DNA of 34,686 bases from Pseudomonadota bacterium (GCA_028873095.1 JAGWMU010000008.1:1-34686), one strand, 5' to 3'. Numbered from the stretch's first letter, positions 15,622-26,361 are shown. Numbers and translations are program-made. Notes: generated by a model not told the origin, from the sequence alone.

Positions 15622-16710
15622 ATGTCCAGCAATTCCTTCGGCAAGCTGTTCACCGTCACCACCTTCGGCGAGAGCCACGGGCCGGCGATCGGCTGCGTGA
15701 TCGACGGCTGCCCGCCCGGGCTGGCGATCGATGCGCAGGCGTTCCGCCACGACCTCGACCGTCGCGCCACCGGCCGCAGCCGCTTCACCTCGCAGCGCCA
15801 CGAAGCGGACGAGGTGGAGATCCTGTCCGGCGTCTACCAAGGCAGGACCACCGGCACGCCGATCGCGCTGCTGATCCGCAACACCGACCAGCGCAGCAAG
15901 GATTACGGCGACATCGTGTCGACCTTCCGCCCCGGTCATGCCGACTACACCTACTGGCAGAAATACGGCATCCGCGACCCGCGCGGCGGCGGACGCTCCT
16001 CGGCGCGCGAAACCACCATGCGGGTGGCTGCCGCGGTGATCGCCAAGAAGTGGCTGGCCGAGCGCCATGGCGTGCGGGTGCGCGGGTATCTGGCGCAGAT
16101 CGGCGGGATCGTGCCGGACGCGTTCGACTGGGATGCCGTGGAACAGAACCCGTTTTTCTGGCCCGATGCGGCGCAGCTGCCGGCGCTGGAAACCTATGTC
16201 AACGCACTGCGCAAATCCGGCGACTCGGTGGGCGCCCGCGTCAACGTGGTGGCCGACGGCGTGCCGCCGGGCTGGGGCGAGCCGATCTACGGCAAGCTCG
16301 ACGGCGACCTGGCCGGCGCGCTGATGTCGATCAATGCGGTCAAGGGCGTGGAGATCGGCGACGGTTTCGCGGCGGTGACCCAGCATGGCAGCCGGCATCG
16401 CGACGAGATGAGCATGGACGGCTTCGCCTCCAACCACGCCGGCGGCATCCTCGGCGGCATCAGCAGCGGCCAGCCGGTGACCGCCTCGATCGCGCTCAAG
16501 CCGACCTCGAGCATCCTGATTCCCGGCCGCAGCGTGAACCTGGCCGGCGAGCCGGCCGAGGTGGTGACCAAGGGCCGCCACGATCCCTGCGTGGGCATCC
16601 GCGCCACCCCGATCGCCGAAGCGATGATGGCGCTGGTGCTGATCGATCATGCCTTGCGCCACCGCGCGCAGTGCGGCGATGTCGGCGCGGTGGCGCCGCG
16701 CATCCCGTGA
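15622..16710 (+). CDS. aroC: Chorismate synthase
   Basis: A 362-aa, FMN-dependent enzyme of the shikimate pathway. It converts 5-enolpyruvylshikimate 3-phosphate to chorismate, the precursor of tryptophan made by the trp genes later in the window. Signatures seen: [18 protein letters not shown] near residues 14-31, [41 protein letters not shown], and near the C-terminus [16 protein letters not shown] and KGRHDPCVG. Length is normal. Start ATG 15622 gives [21 protein letters not shown] 2-hydroxyacid dehydrogenase gene follows 31 bp later. Confidence 0.98.
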   Translation: MSSNSFGKLFTVTTFGESHGPAIGCVIDGCPPGLAIDAQAFRHDLDRRATGRSRFTSQRHEADEVEILSGVYQGRTTGTPIALLIRNTDQRSKDYGDIVSTFRPGHADYTYWQKYGIRDPRGGGRSSARETTMRVAAAVIAKKWLAERHGVRVRGYLAQIGGIVPDAFDWDAVEQNPFFWPDAAQLPALETYVNALRKSGDSVGARVNVVADGVPPGWGEPIYGKLDGDLAGALMSINAVKGVEIGDGFAAVTQHGSRHRDEMSMDGFASNHAGGILGGISSGQPVTASIALKPTSSILIPGRSVNLAGEPAEVVTKGRHDPCVGIRATPIAEAMMALVLIDHALRHRAQCGDVGAVAPRIP

Positions 16711-16741
16711 CCGATCGGCCATGGCAACCGGAGATGCGCCG

Positions 16742-17758
16742 ATGACCGGCAAGCCGCGCGTGTGGATTTCCCGCCCCACTTTTCCGGACATCGTGGCCCG
16801 GCTGGAACCGCATTTCGAGGTGACGGCCGAACCGGAAGAGCGGAAATTCAGCCCGGCCGGGCTGGCGGCCAGGCTGTGCGGACAGGATGCGGCGATCGTG
16901 GGCCTGAAGGACCACGTCGGTGCGGCGGAAGTGGCCGACGCGACGCGGCTGCGCATCGTCGCCAACCTCGCCGTCGGCTACGACAATCTCGACCTGGACG
17001 CGCTGAGCGCGGCCGGCATCGCTGTCTCGAACACCGCCGACGTGCTCAACGAGAGCGTGGCCGACTATGCCTGGGCGATGATGCTGGGCGTCGCGCGGCG
17101 GATCAACGCCGCCGAGCGCTGGCTGCGCGCCGGACACTGGCACGCCACCGAATTCAAGGGCTGGCTGGGCATGGACGTGCGCGGCCGCACGCTGGGCATT
17201 CTCGGCATGGGCCGCATCGGCCAGGCGATCGCGCGGCGCGCCGGCGGCTTCGGCATGCCGGTGCTGTACCACAACCGCTCGCCGCTGCCGGAGGCGGAGG
17301 AGCGTGCCTGCAACGCGCGCTACGTCGACAAGCAACGATTGCTGCGCGAGTCCGATTTCCTGATGCTGGCGCTGCCGCTGACGGCGCAGACCCGGCACGC
17401 GATAGGTGCCCCCGAGCTGGCGCAGATGAAGCCGGCCGCGGTGCTGGTGAACGTGGCCCGCGGCGGCATCGTGGACGACGCGGCGCTGGCGGCGGCATTG
17501 CGCGAGCAGCGGCTGGCGGCCGCTGCGCTGGACGTGTTCGAGGGCGAGCCGGCGGTGCATCCTGGCCTGCTCGAACTGGACAACGTGCTGCTCAGCCCGC
17601 ATATCGCCAGCGCCAGCCACGAAACGCGCCGCGCGATGACCGCGCTGGCGGTCGACAATGTGCTGGCCCTGTTCGGCCACGGCCCGCATGCCGGGCGTCC
17701 CCCCAACATCCTCAACCCCCAGGTGCTGGCCCCGGCCGGCCCGGCTACCCACCACTGA
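16742..17758 (+). CDS. D-isomer-specific 2-hydroxyacid dehydrogenase (GhrB-like)
   Basis: A 338-aa NAD(P)-dependent dehydrogenase of the glyoxylate/hydroxypyruvate reductase type. The Rossmann motif is TLGILGMGRIGQAIARR at about residues 152-168. The catalytic Arg is in VNVARGGIVDD, the Glu in LDVFEGEP and the His in LSPHIASAS, completing the R-E-H set. The N-terminal part LRIVANLAVGYDNLD, then SNTADVLNESVADYAW is typical. Several substrates are possible (glyoxylate, hydroxypyruvate, 2-ketogluconate), so no symbol is given. It sits between aroC and asd on the same strand with short gaps and is probably part of one transcript. Confidence 0.93.
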   Translation: MTGKPRVWISRPTFPDIVARLEPHFEVTAEPEERKFSPAGLAARLCGQDAAIVGLKDHVGAAEVADATRLRIVANLAVGYDNLDLDALSAAGIAVSNTADVLNESVADYAWAMMLGVARRINAAERWLRAGHWHATEFKGWLGMDVRGRTLGILGMGRIGQAIARRAGGFGMPVLYHNRSPLPEAEERACNARYVDKQRLLRESDFLMLALPLTAQTRHAIGAPELAQMKPAAVLVNVARGGIVDDAALAAALREQRLAAAALDVFEGEPAVHPGLLELDNVLLSPHIASASHETRRAMTALAVDNVLALFGHGPHAGRPPNILNPQVLAPAGPATHH

Positions 17759-17776
17759 ACCGAAGAGTCCCATTGC

Positions 17777-18808
17777 ATGAGTCAGAAGAGCAGTTACAAA
17801 GTCGCCATGGTCGGCGCCACCGGTGCCGTCGGCGAAACCCTGCTGGCGATCCTCGCCGAGCGGGAATTTCCGGTCAGCGAGCTGGTCCCGCTGGCCAGCG
17901 AGCGTTCGGCCGGCGGCAAGGTGAGCTTTGCCGGCAAGGACATTACCGTGCAGTTGCTGGACACCTACGATTTCGCCGGCGTCGACATCGCGTTCTTCTC
18001 GGCCGGCGGCTCGGTCAGCCGCGAGCATGCGCCGCGCGCCGCGGCGGCCGGTGCGGTGGTGATCGACAACACCTCCGAGTTCCGCTACCAGGACGACATC
18101 CCGCTGGTGGTCAGCGAGGTCAACCCGCACGCGATCGCGCAGTACACCACGCGCGGCATCATCGCCAATCCGAACTGCTCGACCATGCAGATGCTGGTGG
18201 CGCTGGCGCCGATCCATCGCGCGGCGCAGATCGAGCGGATCAATGTGGCCACTTACCAGTCGGTGTCCGGTGCCGGTCGTTCGGGCATGGAGGAGCTCGG
18301 CCGGCAGACCCGCGAGCTGCTCAACTTCCAAAGCGTGGAGCCGGGCAAGAAATTCCCCGCCCAGATCGCGTTCAATGTGATCCCGCAGATCGACGACTTC
18401 CAGCCCAACGGCTACACCAAGGAAGAAATGAAGCTGGTGTGGGAGACCCGCAAGATTCTCGAGGACGAGTCGATCCAGGTGAACCCGACCGCGGTGCGCG
18501 TGCCGGTTTTCTATGGCCATTCGGAGGCGGTGCACATCGAGACCAGCGACAAGATCACCGCCGCGCATGCCACCGAGCTGCTGCGCCAGGCGCCCGGCGT
18601 GGTGCTGATGGACGAACGCAAGCCCGGTGGCTATCCCACGCCGGTGGGCCAGGCGGCCGGCAACGATGCGGTGTTCGTGGGGCGCATCCGTGAAGACATC
18701 TCGCACGAGCGCGGGCTGGACCTGTGGATCGTTTCGGACAATATCCGCAAGGGTGCGGCCCTGAATGCCGTGCAGATCGCCGAGTTGTTGATCCGGGACT
18801 ACCTGTAA
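17777..18808 (+). CDS. asd: Aspartate-semialdehyde dehydrogenase
   Basis: A 343-aa NADPH-dependent enzyme that reduces aspartyl phosphate to aspartate semialdehyde, the branch point to lysine/diaminopimelate, methionine and threonine. The nucleotide-binding loop VAMVGATGAVGETLL is at residues 9-23. The catalytic cysteine is C134 in NPNCSTMQM. Other family blocks are YQSVSGAGRSGMEEL and VRVPVFYGHSEAVHIE. It starts 18 bp after the dehydrogenase gene. A 277-bp, relatively AT-rich gap with hairpins follows before fimV. Confidence 0.98.
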   Translation: MSQKSSYKVAMVGATGAVGETLLAILAEREFPVSELVPLASERSAGGKVSFAGKDITVQLLDTYDFAGVDIAFFSAGGSVSREHAPRAAAAGAVVIDNTSEFRYQDDIPLVVSEVNPHAIAQYTTRGIIANPNCSTMQMLVALAPIHRAAQIERINVATYQSVSGAGRSGMEELGRQTRELLNFQSVEPGKKFPAQIAFNVIPQIDDFQPNGYTKEEMKLVWETRKILEDESIQVNPTAVRVPVFYGHSEAVHIETSDKITAAHATELLRQAPGVVLMDERKPGGYPTPVGQAAGNDAVFVGRIREDISHERGLDLWIVSDNIRKGAALNAVQIAELLIRDYL

Positions 18809-18847
18809 AGTGCGTCCTGCGGGCAGCGCGGCCGCGCCATGGAAAGA

Positions 18848-18868
18848 GCGCCGGGTTGTTGCCGGCGC
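18848..18868 (+). terminator. Hairpin downstream of asd, candidate terminator
   Basis: GCGCCGG (18848-18854) and CCGGCGC (18862-18868) form a perfect 7-bp stem with loop GTTGTTG, 40 bp after the asd stop. There is no T-run behind it, so intrinsic termination is uncertain. Confidence 0.4.
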
Positions 18869-18940
18869 CGCGGGCGATGGCGGTGCGGGAAACGAGCCGC
18901 GAATCACCGGCGAAAGTGCTGCAATAATAAGAATGCACGG

Positions 18941-18978
18941 CAACAATGTCCTGCAAGTATTCGTTGCAGCTATTGTTG
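18941..18978. promoter_or_regulatory. Bipartite inverted repeat upstream of fimV
   Basis: CAACAAT (18941-18947) pairs with ATTGTTG (18972-18978), and inside it CTGCAA (18951-18956) pairs with TTGCAG (18964-18969). That gives 13 perfect pairs split by small internal loops. It lies about 110-145 bp before the fimV ATG in a locally AT-rich stretch and may be an operator or a structured leader. Confidence 0.5.
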
Positions 18979-19020
18979 ATTGGCCTGCATGTAACTAAAG
19001 TGGCCTCTCGTTTGGGGTAA

Positions 19021-19054
19021 TTGCCGCTATTGCGGCGGCACCGGATTATATAAA
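19021..19054 (+). promoter_or_regulatory. Possible fimV promoter
   Basis: A TATATAAA box at 19047-19054 is a good -10 candidate, 32 bp before the ATG. The nearest -35-like hexamer, TTGCCG (19021-19026), is 20 bp away, longer than optimal. A small inverted repeat GCCGC-TATT-GCGGC (19023-19036) overlaps the spacer. Confidence 0.35.
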
Positions 19055-19085
19055 GTCGCCTGGGATCGTTCGGGGGAACACACTG

Positions 19086-21443
19086 ATGAATCGTTCGTTG
19101 AAGTTGTCGATGCTGATGGCTCTGGCTCTGGGCAGCAGTCAGGCCATGGCGCTGGACCTTGGCCAGGTCCAGATCAAGTCGGCCCTGGGGCAACCGCTGC
19201 TGGCGGAGATTCCGCTGCACCCCGCCAACCCGGCGGAGCTGCGGAACCTTACCGTGCAACTGGCGTCCAGCGAGGCTTTCGCCCGTGCCGGCATCGCCGG
19301 GGGGCGAACCACGATCCCGTTGCATTTCAGCATCGCCACTACCGCCGGCGGCCAGCGGGTGATCCGCATCACCAGCAGCGTCGCGGTGGACGACCCGTTC
19401 ATCGATCTGCTGCTCGATGTGAACAGCAAGGCCGGCAAGAGCGTGCGCGAGTTCGCGATCCTGCTCGACCCGCCTGGCATCGAGGCCGCACCGAAGGCGC
19501 CGGTCGCAAGTGCCCCGGCGGCACGACAGGCGCCGAGCCCGGCCGCCGTTGCCCATGCGCCCGCCACGCCAAGCCCGCAGGCGACCGCCAGCCATGCCGA
19601 GGTCAACAACGGCCAGTACGGCCCGGTCAAGCGCGGCGAGACCCTCTCGTCGATCGCCCGAAATGCCGCGCCCAGCGGCGTCGACATCAACCAGATGCTG
19701 CTGGCGCTCAAGCAGGCCAATCCCAACGCGTTCTATCGCGACAACATCAACGCGCTGAAGACCGGCGTGGTGTTGCGCGTGCCGACCTCCGCGCAGGCGC
19801 AGGCGATGACGATGGCCGCGGCGATCGCCGAAGTCCGCCGCGAAAACAGCGATTGGCGTGCGGGCCCGGTCGGCAAGCCGACCACGGTGGCGGACGCCGC
19901 CACCCGCGCGTCCGCGTCCAGCGCCCCGACCGGCGCCACCGGCGGCACCGGTGATCGTCTCGCGCTGGTACCGGCCAGGGCGACGAAGGGCACGGCGGCC
20001 CCCGGTGGCCGTACCGGCGGCAAAGACGACAAATCGGCGGGCCTGCGCCAGGATCTGTTGCGGACCCAGGAAAGCCTGGCCAGCCTGCGGCAGCAGAGCA
20101 GCGACCTGAAGACCCGGCTGAAAGACCTGACCGACATCAACACCAAGAACGTGCATCTGTTGTCGCTCAAGGACAGCGAGATCGCCGACCTGCAGAACAA
20201 ACTGGCCGAAGCGCGCAAGGCCGCCGCGCTGGCGGCCGCCGCCAAGCCCGCACCACCGGCCAGCGTGGAGAAAGCTCCGGTCGCTGCCGCGCCGCCACAA
20301 CCCGCCGTGGCCGGCACCGCCGGCAGCATGGCCAGAACGGCCAGCAGCAAGGCGCCGGCCGTGGCTCCCCCCGCCGCATCTTCGGCTGCGCCCGGTGCCG
20401 CCGGCAGCGCGCCGGCCGCCAGCAAGCCGGCGACTGCGGCAACTGCCGCCAAGCCCAAGCCCAAGCCGGTCGAACCGGTCGCCAGGCACGTGCCCGCTCC
20501 CGCGGCGCCCCCGGTGTCCGAGCAGCCCTGGTACATGCAGAAATGGGTTTGGGGCGCCGGTGCCGCCGGGCTGCTGTTGCTGCTGCTGGGCATGTTGGGC
20601 CGCCGCCGCAAGTCGCCGGCGGAGGGGGCGCCGAAATCCTCGTCGCTGGCCGATCGATTCGCATCGACGGCGCCGGTCGACAACGGCAGCGACGACATCG
20701 ACCAGAACGAGTTGCTCGACCAGCTGGCCGAGCATCCGGACGACATCTACCTGCATCTGGAACTGGTCACCCTGTATTACTCGCGCCGGGATGTCGAGCA
20801 TTTCGAGGCCGCCGCCGAGGCCATGCACGCCCATATCACGGATCCGCAGCAGGACGAGTGGCAGGACGTGGTCCACATGGGCGAGGACCTGGTGCCGGAT
20901 CATCCGCTGTTCAATCCGCATGACGAGCCGGGCGCGCATGAAGAAGCGCACGCCCCGCACGAATTCGACATCGACCATGCCGCGGACGCCGACGTATCGA
21001 CGGCCGTGTCCTCGCTGCCGCCGTCGCTGCCGCCGTCGCCACCGCCACCGCCGAAGAAGGTCAGCGAATACAACTACCAGTTCGATCTCACCGGGTCTGC
21101 CGCCCGCAACGAACCGGCCGCCTCCGACGCATCGCCGACCCACGACACGGCTGTCGCGCCGGCCCAGGCGGATACCCACGCCACCCCGTTCGAGCCGCCG
21201 GCCGAACCGGTTTCGAGCTGGTCGTTCGATGAGCAGGAACACGACCACCAGCCGCCGGGCGTGGGTGCGCACGAGGCGGACGAATTCAGCGACGATCCGG
21301 TGGATACCAAGCTCGATCTGGCGCGTGCCTATCTGGACATGGGCGATGCCGAGGGCGCCCGCGCCATGCTCGGCGAAGTGCTCCGGGAAGGCACCCAGGC
21401 GCAGCAGGATGCAGCCAGGCGATTGCTCGAGGGCCTGCACTGA
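19086..21443 (+). CDS. fimV: FimV/HubP-like polar motility protein
   Basis: A 785-aa inner-membrane protein of the FimV/HubP family. In pseudomonads and vibrios this family organises the cell pole and is needed for type IV pilus assembly or polar targeting. Order of parts: signal peptide (residues 1-22, ending SSQAMA), the FimV N-terminal domain (LDLGQVQIKSALGQPLLAEI), a periplasmic LysM domain from about residue 178 (YGPVKRGETLSSIARNA), an Ala/Pro-rich linker with a coiled coil (about 315-380), one membrane segment (WVWGAGAAGLLLLLLGML, about 487-505), then an acidic cytoplasmic region with an early TPR-like block. The conserved C-terminal FimV domain closes it (VDTKLDLARAYLDMGDAEGA, about 738-785). 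It is a single-gene transcript with a clear terminator behind it. Confidence 0.93.
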   Translation: MNRSLKLSMLMALALGSSQAMALDLGQVQIKSALGQPLLAEIPLHPANPAELRNLTVQLASSEAFARAGIAGGRTTIPLHFSIATTAGGQRVIRITSSVAVDDPFIDLLLDVNSKAGKSVREFAILLDPPGIEAAPKAPVASAPAARQAPSPAAVAHAPATPSPQATASHAEVNNGQYGPVKRGETLSSIARNAAPSGVDINQMLLALKQANPNAFYRDNINALKTGVVLRVPTSAQAQAMTMAAAIAEVRRENSDWRAGPVGKPTTVADAATRASASSAPTGATGGTGDRLALVPARATKGTAAPGGRTGGKDDKSAGLRQDLLRTQESLASLRQQSSDLKTRLKDLTDINTKNVHLLSLKDSEIADLQNKLAEARKAAALAAAAKPAPPASVEKAPVAAAPPQPAVAGTAGSMARTASSKAPAVAPPAASSAAPGAAGSAPAASKPATAATAAKPKPKPVEPVARHVPAPAAPPVSEQPWYMQKWVWGAGAAGLLLLLLGMLGRRRKSPAEGAPKSSSLADRFASTAPVDNGSDDIDQNELLDQLAEHPDDIYLHLELVTLYYSRRDVEHFEAAAEAMHAHITDPQQDEWQDVVHMGEDLVPDHPLFNPHDEPGAHEEAHAPHEFDIDHAADADVSTAVSSLPPSLPPSPPPPPKKVSEYNYQFDLTGSAARNEPAASDASPTHDTAVAPAQADTHATPFEPPAEPVSSWSFDEQEHDHQPPGVGAHEADEFSDDPVDTKLDLARAYLDMGDAEGARAMLGEVLREGTQAQQDAARRLLEGLH

Positions 21444-21472
21444 TTCCGTCATCGCGCAGCCTGTTCGACCTG

Positions 21473-21505
21473 TCGGGCCGGCGTGACAGCCGGCCCGATT
21501 TCGTT
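21473..21505 (+). terminator. Rho-independent terminator after fimV
   Basis: A perfect 10-bp stem, TCGGGCCGGC (21473-21482) with GCCGGCCCGA (21489-21498), has the 6-nt loop GTGACA and is followed by TTTCGTT. It lies 30 bp behind the fimV stop and 50 bp before truA. Confidence 0.75.
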
Positions 21506-21554
21506 GGCAGGCTGCTAATCTGCATCGTCCGTGATCGAGCCTCGAACCGACTCC

Positions 21555-22337
21555 ATGCGTATCGCCCTTGGCATTGAATACGACGGCACCGACTTCTGCG
21601 GCTGGCAGCGGTTGAGATCCGATCCCAGCGTGCAGGCGGTGGTGGAACAGGCGCTGTCGCGGATTGCCGCGCACCCGGTCGAGATCTGTTGCGCCGGGCG
21701 TACCGACGCCGGCGTGCACGGCCGCTGCCAGGTCGTGCACTTCGACACGCCGTCGCAGCGCGACATGCGCGGCTGGGTTCTCGGTGCCTGCAGCAATCTT
21801 CCGCGCAGCGTGGCGGTGCTGTGGGCGCAGCCGGTCGCGACCGAATTTCACGCGCGGTTTTCCGCCCGCAGCCGGCGTTACCGCTATCGCATCCTCAACC
21901 GTCCGGTGCGAGCGGCGCTGGATGCCCGTTACGTCACCTGGGAGCGCCAGCCGCTGGCTGCCGAACGCATGCACGAAGCGGCACAGGCGCTGCCGGGCGA
22001 GCACGACTTCAGCGCCTTCCGCGCCCTGTCCTGCCAGGCTGCGCATCCGCGCCGCACGGTGCAGCGGGTGGAGGTGCGCCGCGATGGCGGGCAAGTCGTC
22101 GTCGACATCGAGGCGAACGCATTCCTGCATCACATGGTGCGCAACATCGTCGGCTCGCTGCTGCTGATCGGGCGCGGCGAGCGGCCGGTGAGCTGGATGG
22201 GCGAGCTGCTCGCCGGCGCGGATCGCCTGCTCGCCGGGCCGACCGCGCCTGCGTCCGGGCTGACCTTCCTCGGCCCGCGCTACGAGGCGCATTGGGGCCT
22301 GCCGGCGGAAGTCTGCCTGACGGCGGGCGGCCCATGA
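21555..22337 (+). CDS. truA: tRNA pseudouridine(38-40) synthase TruA
   Basis: A 260-aa enzyme that isomerises uridines 38-40 in the tRNA anticodon arm. The catalytic aspartate is D51 in [10 protein letters not shown]. The start [19 protein letters not shown] and the later [16 protein letters not shown] and [20 protein letters not shown] blocks are typical. ATG 21555 is preferred over the GTG at 21531 because homologues begin directly with the first beta strand. Its stop overlaps the trpF start (ATGA), the common truA-trpF arrangement in gammaproteobacteria. Confidence 0.97.
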   Translation: MRIALGIEYDGTDFCGWQRLRSDPSVQAVVEQALSRIAAHPVEICCAGRTDAGVHGRCQVVHFDTPSQRDMRGWVLGACSNLPRSVAVLWAQPVATEFHARFSARSRRYRYRILNRPVRAALDARYVTWERQPLAAERMHEAAQALPGEHDFSAFRALSCQAAHPRRTVQRVEVRRDGGQVVVDIEANAFLHHMVRNIVGSLLLIGRGERPVSWMGELLAGADRLLAGPTAPASGLTFLGPRYEAHWGLPAEVCLTAGGP

Positions 22338-22966
22338 CGCGCATCAAGTGCTGCGGCATGACCCGGGTCGAGGATGCTCTGCTGGCCGCGCGCCTCGGCG
22401 CGGATGCCATCGGGCTGGTGTTCACCGCGCGCAGCAGGCGGCAGGTGACGATGGCGCGGGCGCGCCAGATCGCCGCCGCGATGCCGCCGTTCGTCGCCAC
22501 CGTCGCGTTGTTCATGGACGACGATGCGGAGCTGGTGCGGCAGGTGATCGACGAGATTCAACCCACGCTGCTGCAATTCCACGGCAGCGAAAGCGACCAC
22601 TGGTGCATGCAGTTCGGCCGCGCGTTCCTGAAAGCGATCGCGATGGGCGCGGGCGCGGCCGCGTTGCCGCGGTTGCGCGATTACCCGCATGCCGCGGGCC
22701 TGCTGCTGGACGGGCACGACCCCGGCGAAGCGGGCGGCAGCGGCAAGGCGTTCGACTGGTCGTTGCTGCCGGCCGATCCGGCGCAGCCGGTGATCCTGGC
22801 CGGTGGCCTGGATCCGGGCAATGTGGGCCGGGCCGTGCGCGCCGCGCGGCCGTGGGCGGTGGACGTGGCCAGCGGTGTGGAGTCCGCACCAGGCATCAAG
22901 GACCCAGCCCGATTGGCCGCTTTCATTGCGGCGGTGCGTGCCGCGGACAGGGCGGCAGAGCCATGA
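22334..22966 (+). CDS. trpF: Phosphoribosylanthranilate isomerase
   Basis: A 210-aa TIM-barrel enzyme that converts N-phosphoribosylanthranilate to the carboxyphenylamino-deoxyribulose phosphate, the third step of tryptophan synthesis. The catalytic base C7 is in IKCCGMTR and the acid D126 in LLLDGHDPG. Phosphate-binding motifs GGSGKAFDW and [11 protein letters not shown], then [15 protein letters not shown], are all present. It overlaps truA by 4 nt upstream and the cupin-like gene by 4 nt downstream. The cysteine pair at positions 6-7 is usual for this family. Confidence 0.97.
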   Translation: MTRIKCCGMTRVEDALLAARLGADAIGLVFTARSRRQVTMARARQIAAAMPPFVATVALFMDDDAELVRQVIDEIQPTLLQFHGSESDHWCMQFGRAFLKAIAMGAGAAALPRLRDYPHAAGLLLDGHDPGEAGGSGKAFDWSLLPADPAQPVILAGGLDPGNVGRAVRAARPWAVDVASGVESAPGIKDPARLAAFIAAVRAADRAAEP

Positions 22967-23997
22967 GCGAACTTTCCGGCGCGATTCCGCCGCCCGCCGC
23001 CATCGAGCAGTGCCACCTCGCCGGCGATCGCCGGTTCGGTCTCGACGACCTCGCGGGCCGGGACCGCCCGCTGGTGATTCGCGGCCTGGTTCGCGACTGG
23101 CCGATCGTGAAGCTGGCGCGGCAGTCGGACACCGCCTTCGCGGAACGGCTGGCGGAACTGGACGGCGGCGCCGATGTGGACACCTTGATGATCGCGCCGG
23201 AGACCGAGGGCATCGTCGGCTATACGCCGGACATGAACGGTTTCGGCTACCGGCATTTCAAAGTGCCGGTCACCCTCGGTCTGCAGCGACTGGCGAAGTA
23301 CAGCCGGCGCGAGCGCGCGCCCGGGTTGGCGATCCAGAGCGCGCTGATCCGCGATTGCCTGCCCGGGCTGCTTGCCGACCATGCGCTGCCCTTCCTCGAT
23401 CCCGGCGTGGAGCCGCGACTGTGGCTCGGCAACCGGGTCACGACGCCCACGCACTTCGATTCGCAGCACAACATCGCCTGCGTGGTGTGCGGCACGCGCC
23501 GCTTCACGCTGTTCCCGCCGGAGCAATTGCCCAATCTCTACGTCGGCCCGCTGGACTTTGCGCCTACCGGCGCGGCGATCAGCATGGCCCGGCTCGACCG
23601 GCCGGACGACCCGCGCTACCCGCGCCTGAAACTGGCGCTGGCTGCGGCGCAGGTGGCCGAACTGCATCCAGGCGATGCGATCTACATGCCGCCGTTGTGG
23701 TGGCATAACGTCGAGTCGCTGCAGCCGCTCAACGCGCTGGTGAACTACTGGTGGAGTCCGGTGAACGTCGAGGGCTACCACGCCGGCCACGCGCGGGCCG
23801 CGCTGTACCACTGCCTCCTAGCCTTCCGCGCGTTGCCTCCGGCCGAGCGGGCCGGCTGGCGGAACCTGCTGGACCATTTCGTGTTCGGCGCAGAGGATGT
23901 CGTTGCGCATATCCCCGAGCATCGCCGCGGCGTGCTCGGCCCGCTTGCCCCCGGGAGCGTGGAAGCGTTGAAGCAGGGCGCGCGCCAGTACCTTTGA
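22963..23997 (+). CDS. Cupin-like (JmjC-type) domain protein
   Basis: A 344-aa protein of the cupin_8/JmjC-like superfamily, probably an Fe(II)/2-oxoglutarate-dependent hydroxylase. The metal-binding triad appears as H164-x-D166 in TPTHFDSQHN and H248 in PLWWHNVESL. The segment TRRFTLFPPEQLPNLY is the usual strand following the HxD. The N-terminal part RPLVIRGLVRDWPIV is also family-typical. It overlaps trpF by ATGA, so it is translated with truA-trpF, and it ends 11 bp from the convergent trpI stop. The substrate is unknown; related bacterial proteins hydroxylate proteins or small molecules. Confidence 0.88.
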   Translation: MSELSGAIPPPAAIEQCHLAGDRRFGLDDLAGRDRPLVIRGLVRDWPIVKLARQSDTAFAERLAELDGGADVDTLMIAPETEGIVGYTPDMNGFGYRHFKVPVTLGLQRLAKYSRRERAPGLAIQSALIRDCLPGLLADHALPFLDPGVEPRLWLGNRVTTPTHFDSQHNIACVVCGTRRFTLFPPEQLPNLYVGPLDFAPTGAAISMARLDRPDDPRYPRLKLALAAAQVAELHPGDAIYMPPLWWHNVESLQPLNALVNYWWSPVNVEGYHAGHARAALYHCLLAFRALPPAERAGWRNLLDHFVFGAEDVVAHIPEHRRGVLGPLAPGSVEALKQGARQYL

Positions 23998-24008
23998 AGC
24001 TGCCGGTT

Positions 24009-24899
24009 TCACGTCCCGGCCAGATCCTGTCGCAGCCAGCTCGCCAGCGCCGCCAGGCGCGGATCGTTGGCGCGTCTGGGGGTGCACAGCGTCCAGCTCG
24101 CCCGCGTGGTGCGAAAGCCCCACGGCGCCGCCAGGCGGCCGGCGGCGAGGTCGTCGGCTACCAGCGGTTGCGGGGCGATCGCCACGCCGAGGCCGGCCAC
24201 CGCCGCCTCGAGCAGGTAGTACAGGTGCTCGAACGATTGGCCGTAGTGCAGCCGGCCAGCGGCGATCCGCTGCGCGCGCGCCCAGGCCGGCCATGCCTGC
24301 GGACGGGAGGCGGTGTGCAGCAGGGCTTCCTTGAGCAGGGCGCCGGTCGAGGCCTCGCGCAGCGAAGCGAAGCGCGGATGGCGCGGGCTGAGCACGGGAC
24401 CGATCCGCTCCGGCGCCAGCACATGCACCTGCCATGCAGACGGCCATGGCGGCTCGGCCAGCAGCAGGGCGGCGTCCATCCCGGGCAGGTCGGCCGCGGG
24501 CGTGTCGGCGCAGACCGACAGATGCAGTTCCAGCCCCGGCAGGTCCTGCGACAGCCGGTCCAGCCGCGGGATCACCCAGCGCGCCAGCAGGCTGCCCGGA
24601 CAGCCGAGCACCAGCGGTGCCTGCGCGGCGCCATGGCGCAGTTCCGCGCACACGTCGCGCAACTGTCCGAACGCCGCCGCGGTGGCATCGCGCAGCCGGG
24701 TGCCGGCGGCCGTGAGGGCCAGGCCGCGTCCCTGCCGGCCGAAAAGGGCGACCCCAAGCTCGGCCTCCAGCGCACGGATCTGCCGGCTCACCGCGCCATG
24801 GGTGACATGCAGCTCGACGGCCGCGCGGCTCATGTTTTCCAGGCGTGCCGTGGCCTCGAAGACACGCAGGGCATTCAGCGAGGGCAGTTCGCGGGGCAT
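24009..24899 (-). CDS. trpI: LysR-type activator of trpBA, TrpI
   Basis: A 296-aa LysR-type regulator. The winged-helix DNA-binding domain is at about residues 5-65 ([20 protein letters not shown], then [15 protein letters not shown]). The effector domain contains [39 protein letters not shown] and [20 protein letters not shown]. These blocks closely match what I remember of Pseudomonas TrpI, which activates trpBA in response to indoleglycerol phosphate. The gene is divergent from trpBA, as in pseudomonads. The ATG at 24899 is preferred; AGGA lies upstream at a somewhat long distance, and a TTG at 24923 would run into the putative operator. Confidence 0.93.
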   Translation of the reverse strand: MPRELPSLNALRVFEATARLENMSRAAVELHVTHGAVSRQIRALEAELGVALFGRQGRGLALTAAGTRLRDATAAAFGQLRDVCAELRHGAAQAPLVLGCPGSLLARWVIPRLDRLSQDLPGLELHLSVCADTPAADLPGMDAALLLAEPPWPSAWQVHVLAPERIGPVLSPRHPRFASLREASTGALLKEALLHTASRPQAWPAWARAQRIAAGRLHYGQSFEHLYYLLEAAVAGLGVAIAPQPLVADDLAAGRLAAPWGFRTTRASWTLCTPRRANDPRLAALASWLRQDLAGT

Positions 24900-25031
24900 G
24901 GCATCTGTGAGTTTTCCTGACAAGTGATGGCGATCTTATCGCTTTTGCCGGTGGCTCTGCTGCATTAAGGTGACTGCCGAGCGTGCAACACCACACTGGC
25001 CGCGGCGCGTCCGCACGCGGCCGATCCACCG
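24900..25031. promoter_or_regulatory. trpI-trpB divergent regulatory region
   Basis: A 132-bp divergent gap holds a perfect inverted repeat GCGAT-CTT-ATCGC (24930-24942), a good candidate for part of the TrpI operator. No strong sigma-70 promoter toward trpB is visible, which fits an activator-dependent promoter. The operator call is inference from position and symmetry. Confidence 0.5.
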
Positions 25032-26258
<1,227 letters not shown>

Positions 26259-26260
26259 GG

Positions 26261-26361
26261 GAGGAGTGCGTGGAGAGGAGTGAGAAGTGAGAGAAAGCTT
26301 CCCGCTCCGCCGCCGCCCGAACCCGCCCAAGCTCTCTCTCACTCCTCACTCCTCACTCCTC
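26261..26361. repeat. Heptamer-arm inverted repeat between trpB and trpA (hairpin H3)
   Basis: Left side 26261-26300 and right side 26329-26361 are complementary, with about 24 of 26 matches in the inner part starting at AAGCTT/AAGCT. On the minus strand the right arm is three tandem GGAGTGA heptamers. It begins 3 bp after the trpB stop. The arms are the same sequence family as 13937-14030, but the loop differs. Confidence 0.85.

Noticed and set aside
16496-18946. An 816-codon open frame on the minus strand
   Set aside because: Antisense of aroC, the 2-hydroxyacid dehydrogenase and asd, all of which have complete family motifs on the plus strand.
18555-22292. A 1245-codon open frame on the minus strand
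   Set aside because: It runs antisense through asd, fimV and truA. It reads as low-complexity Arg/Gly/Val/His text, a by-product of GC-rich codon use in fimV.
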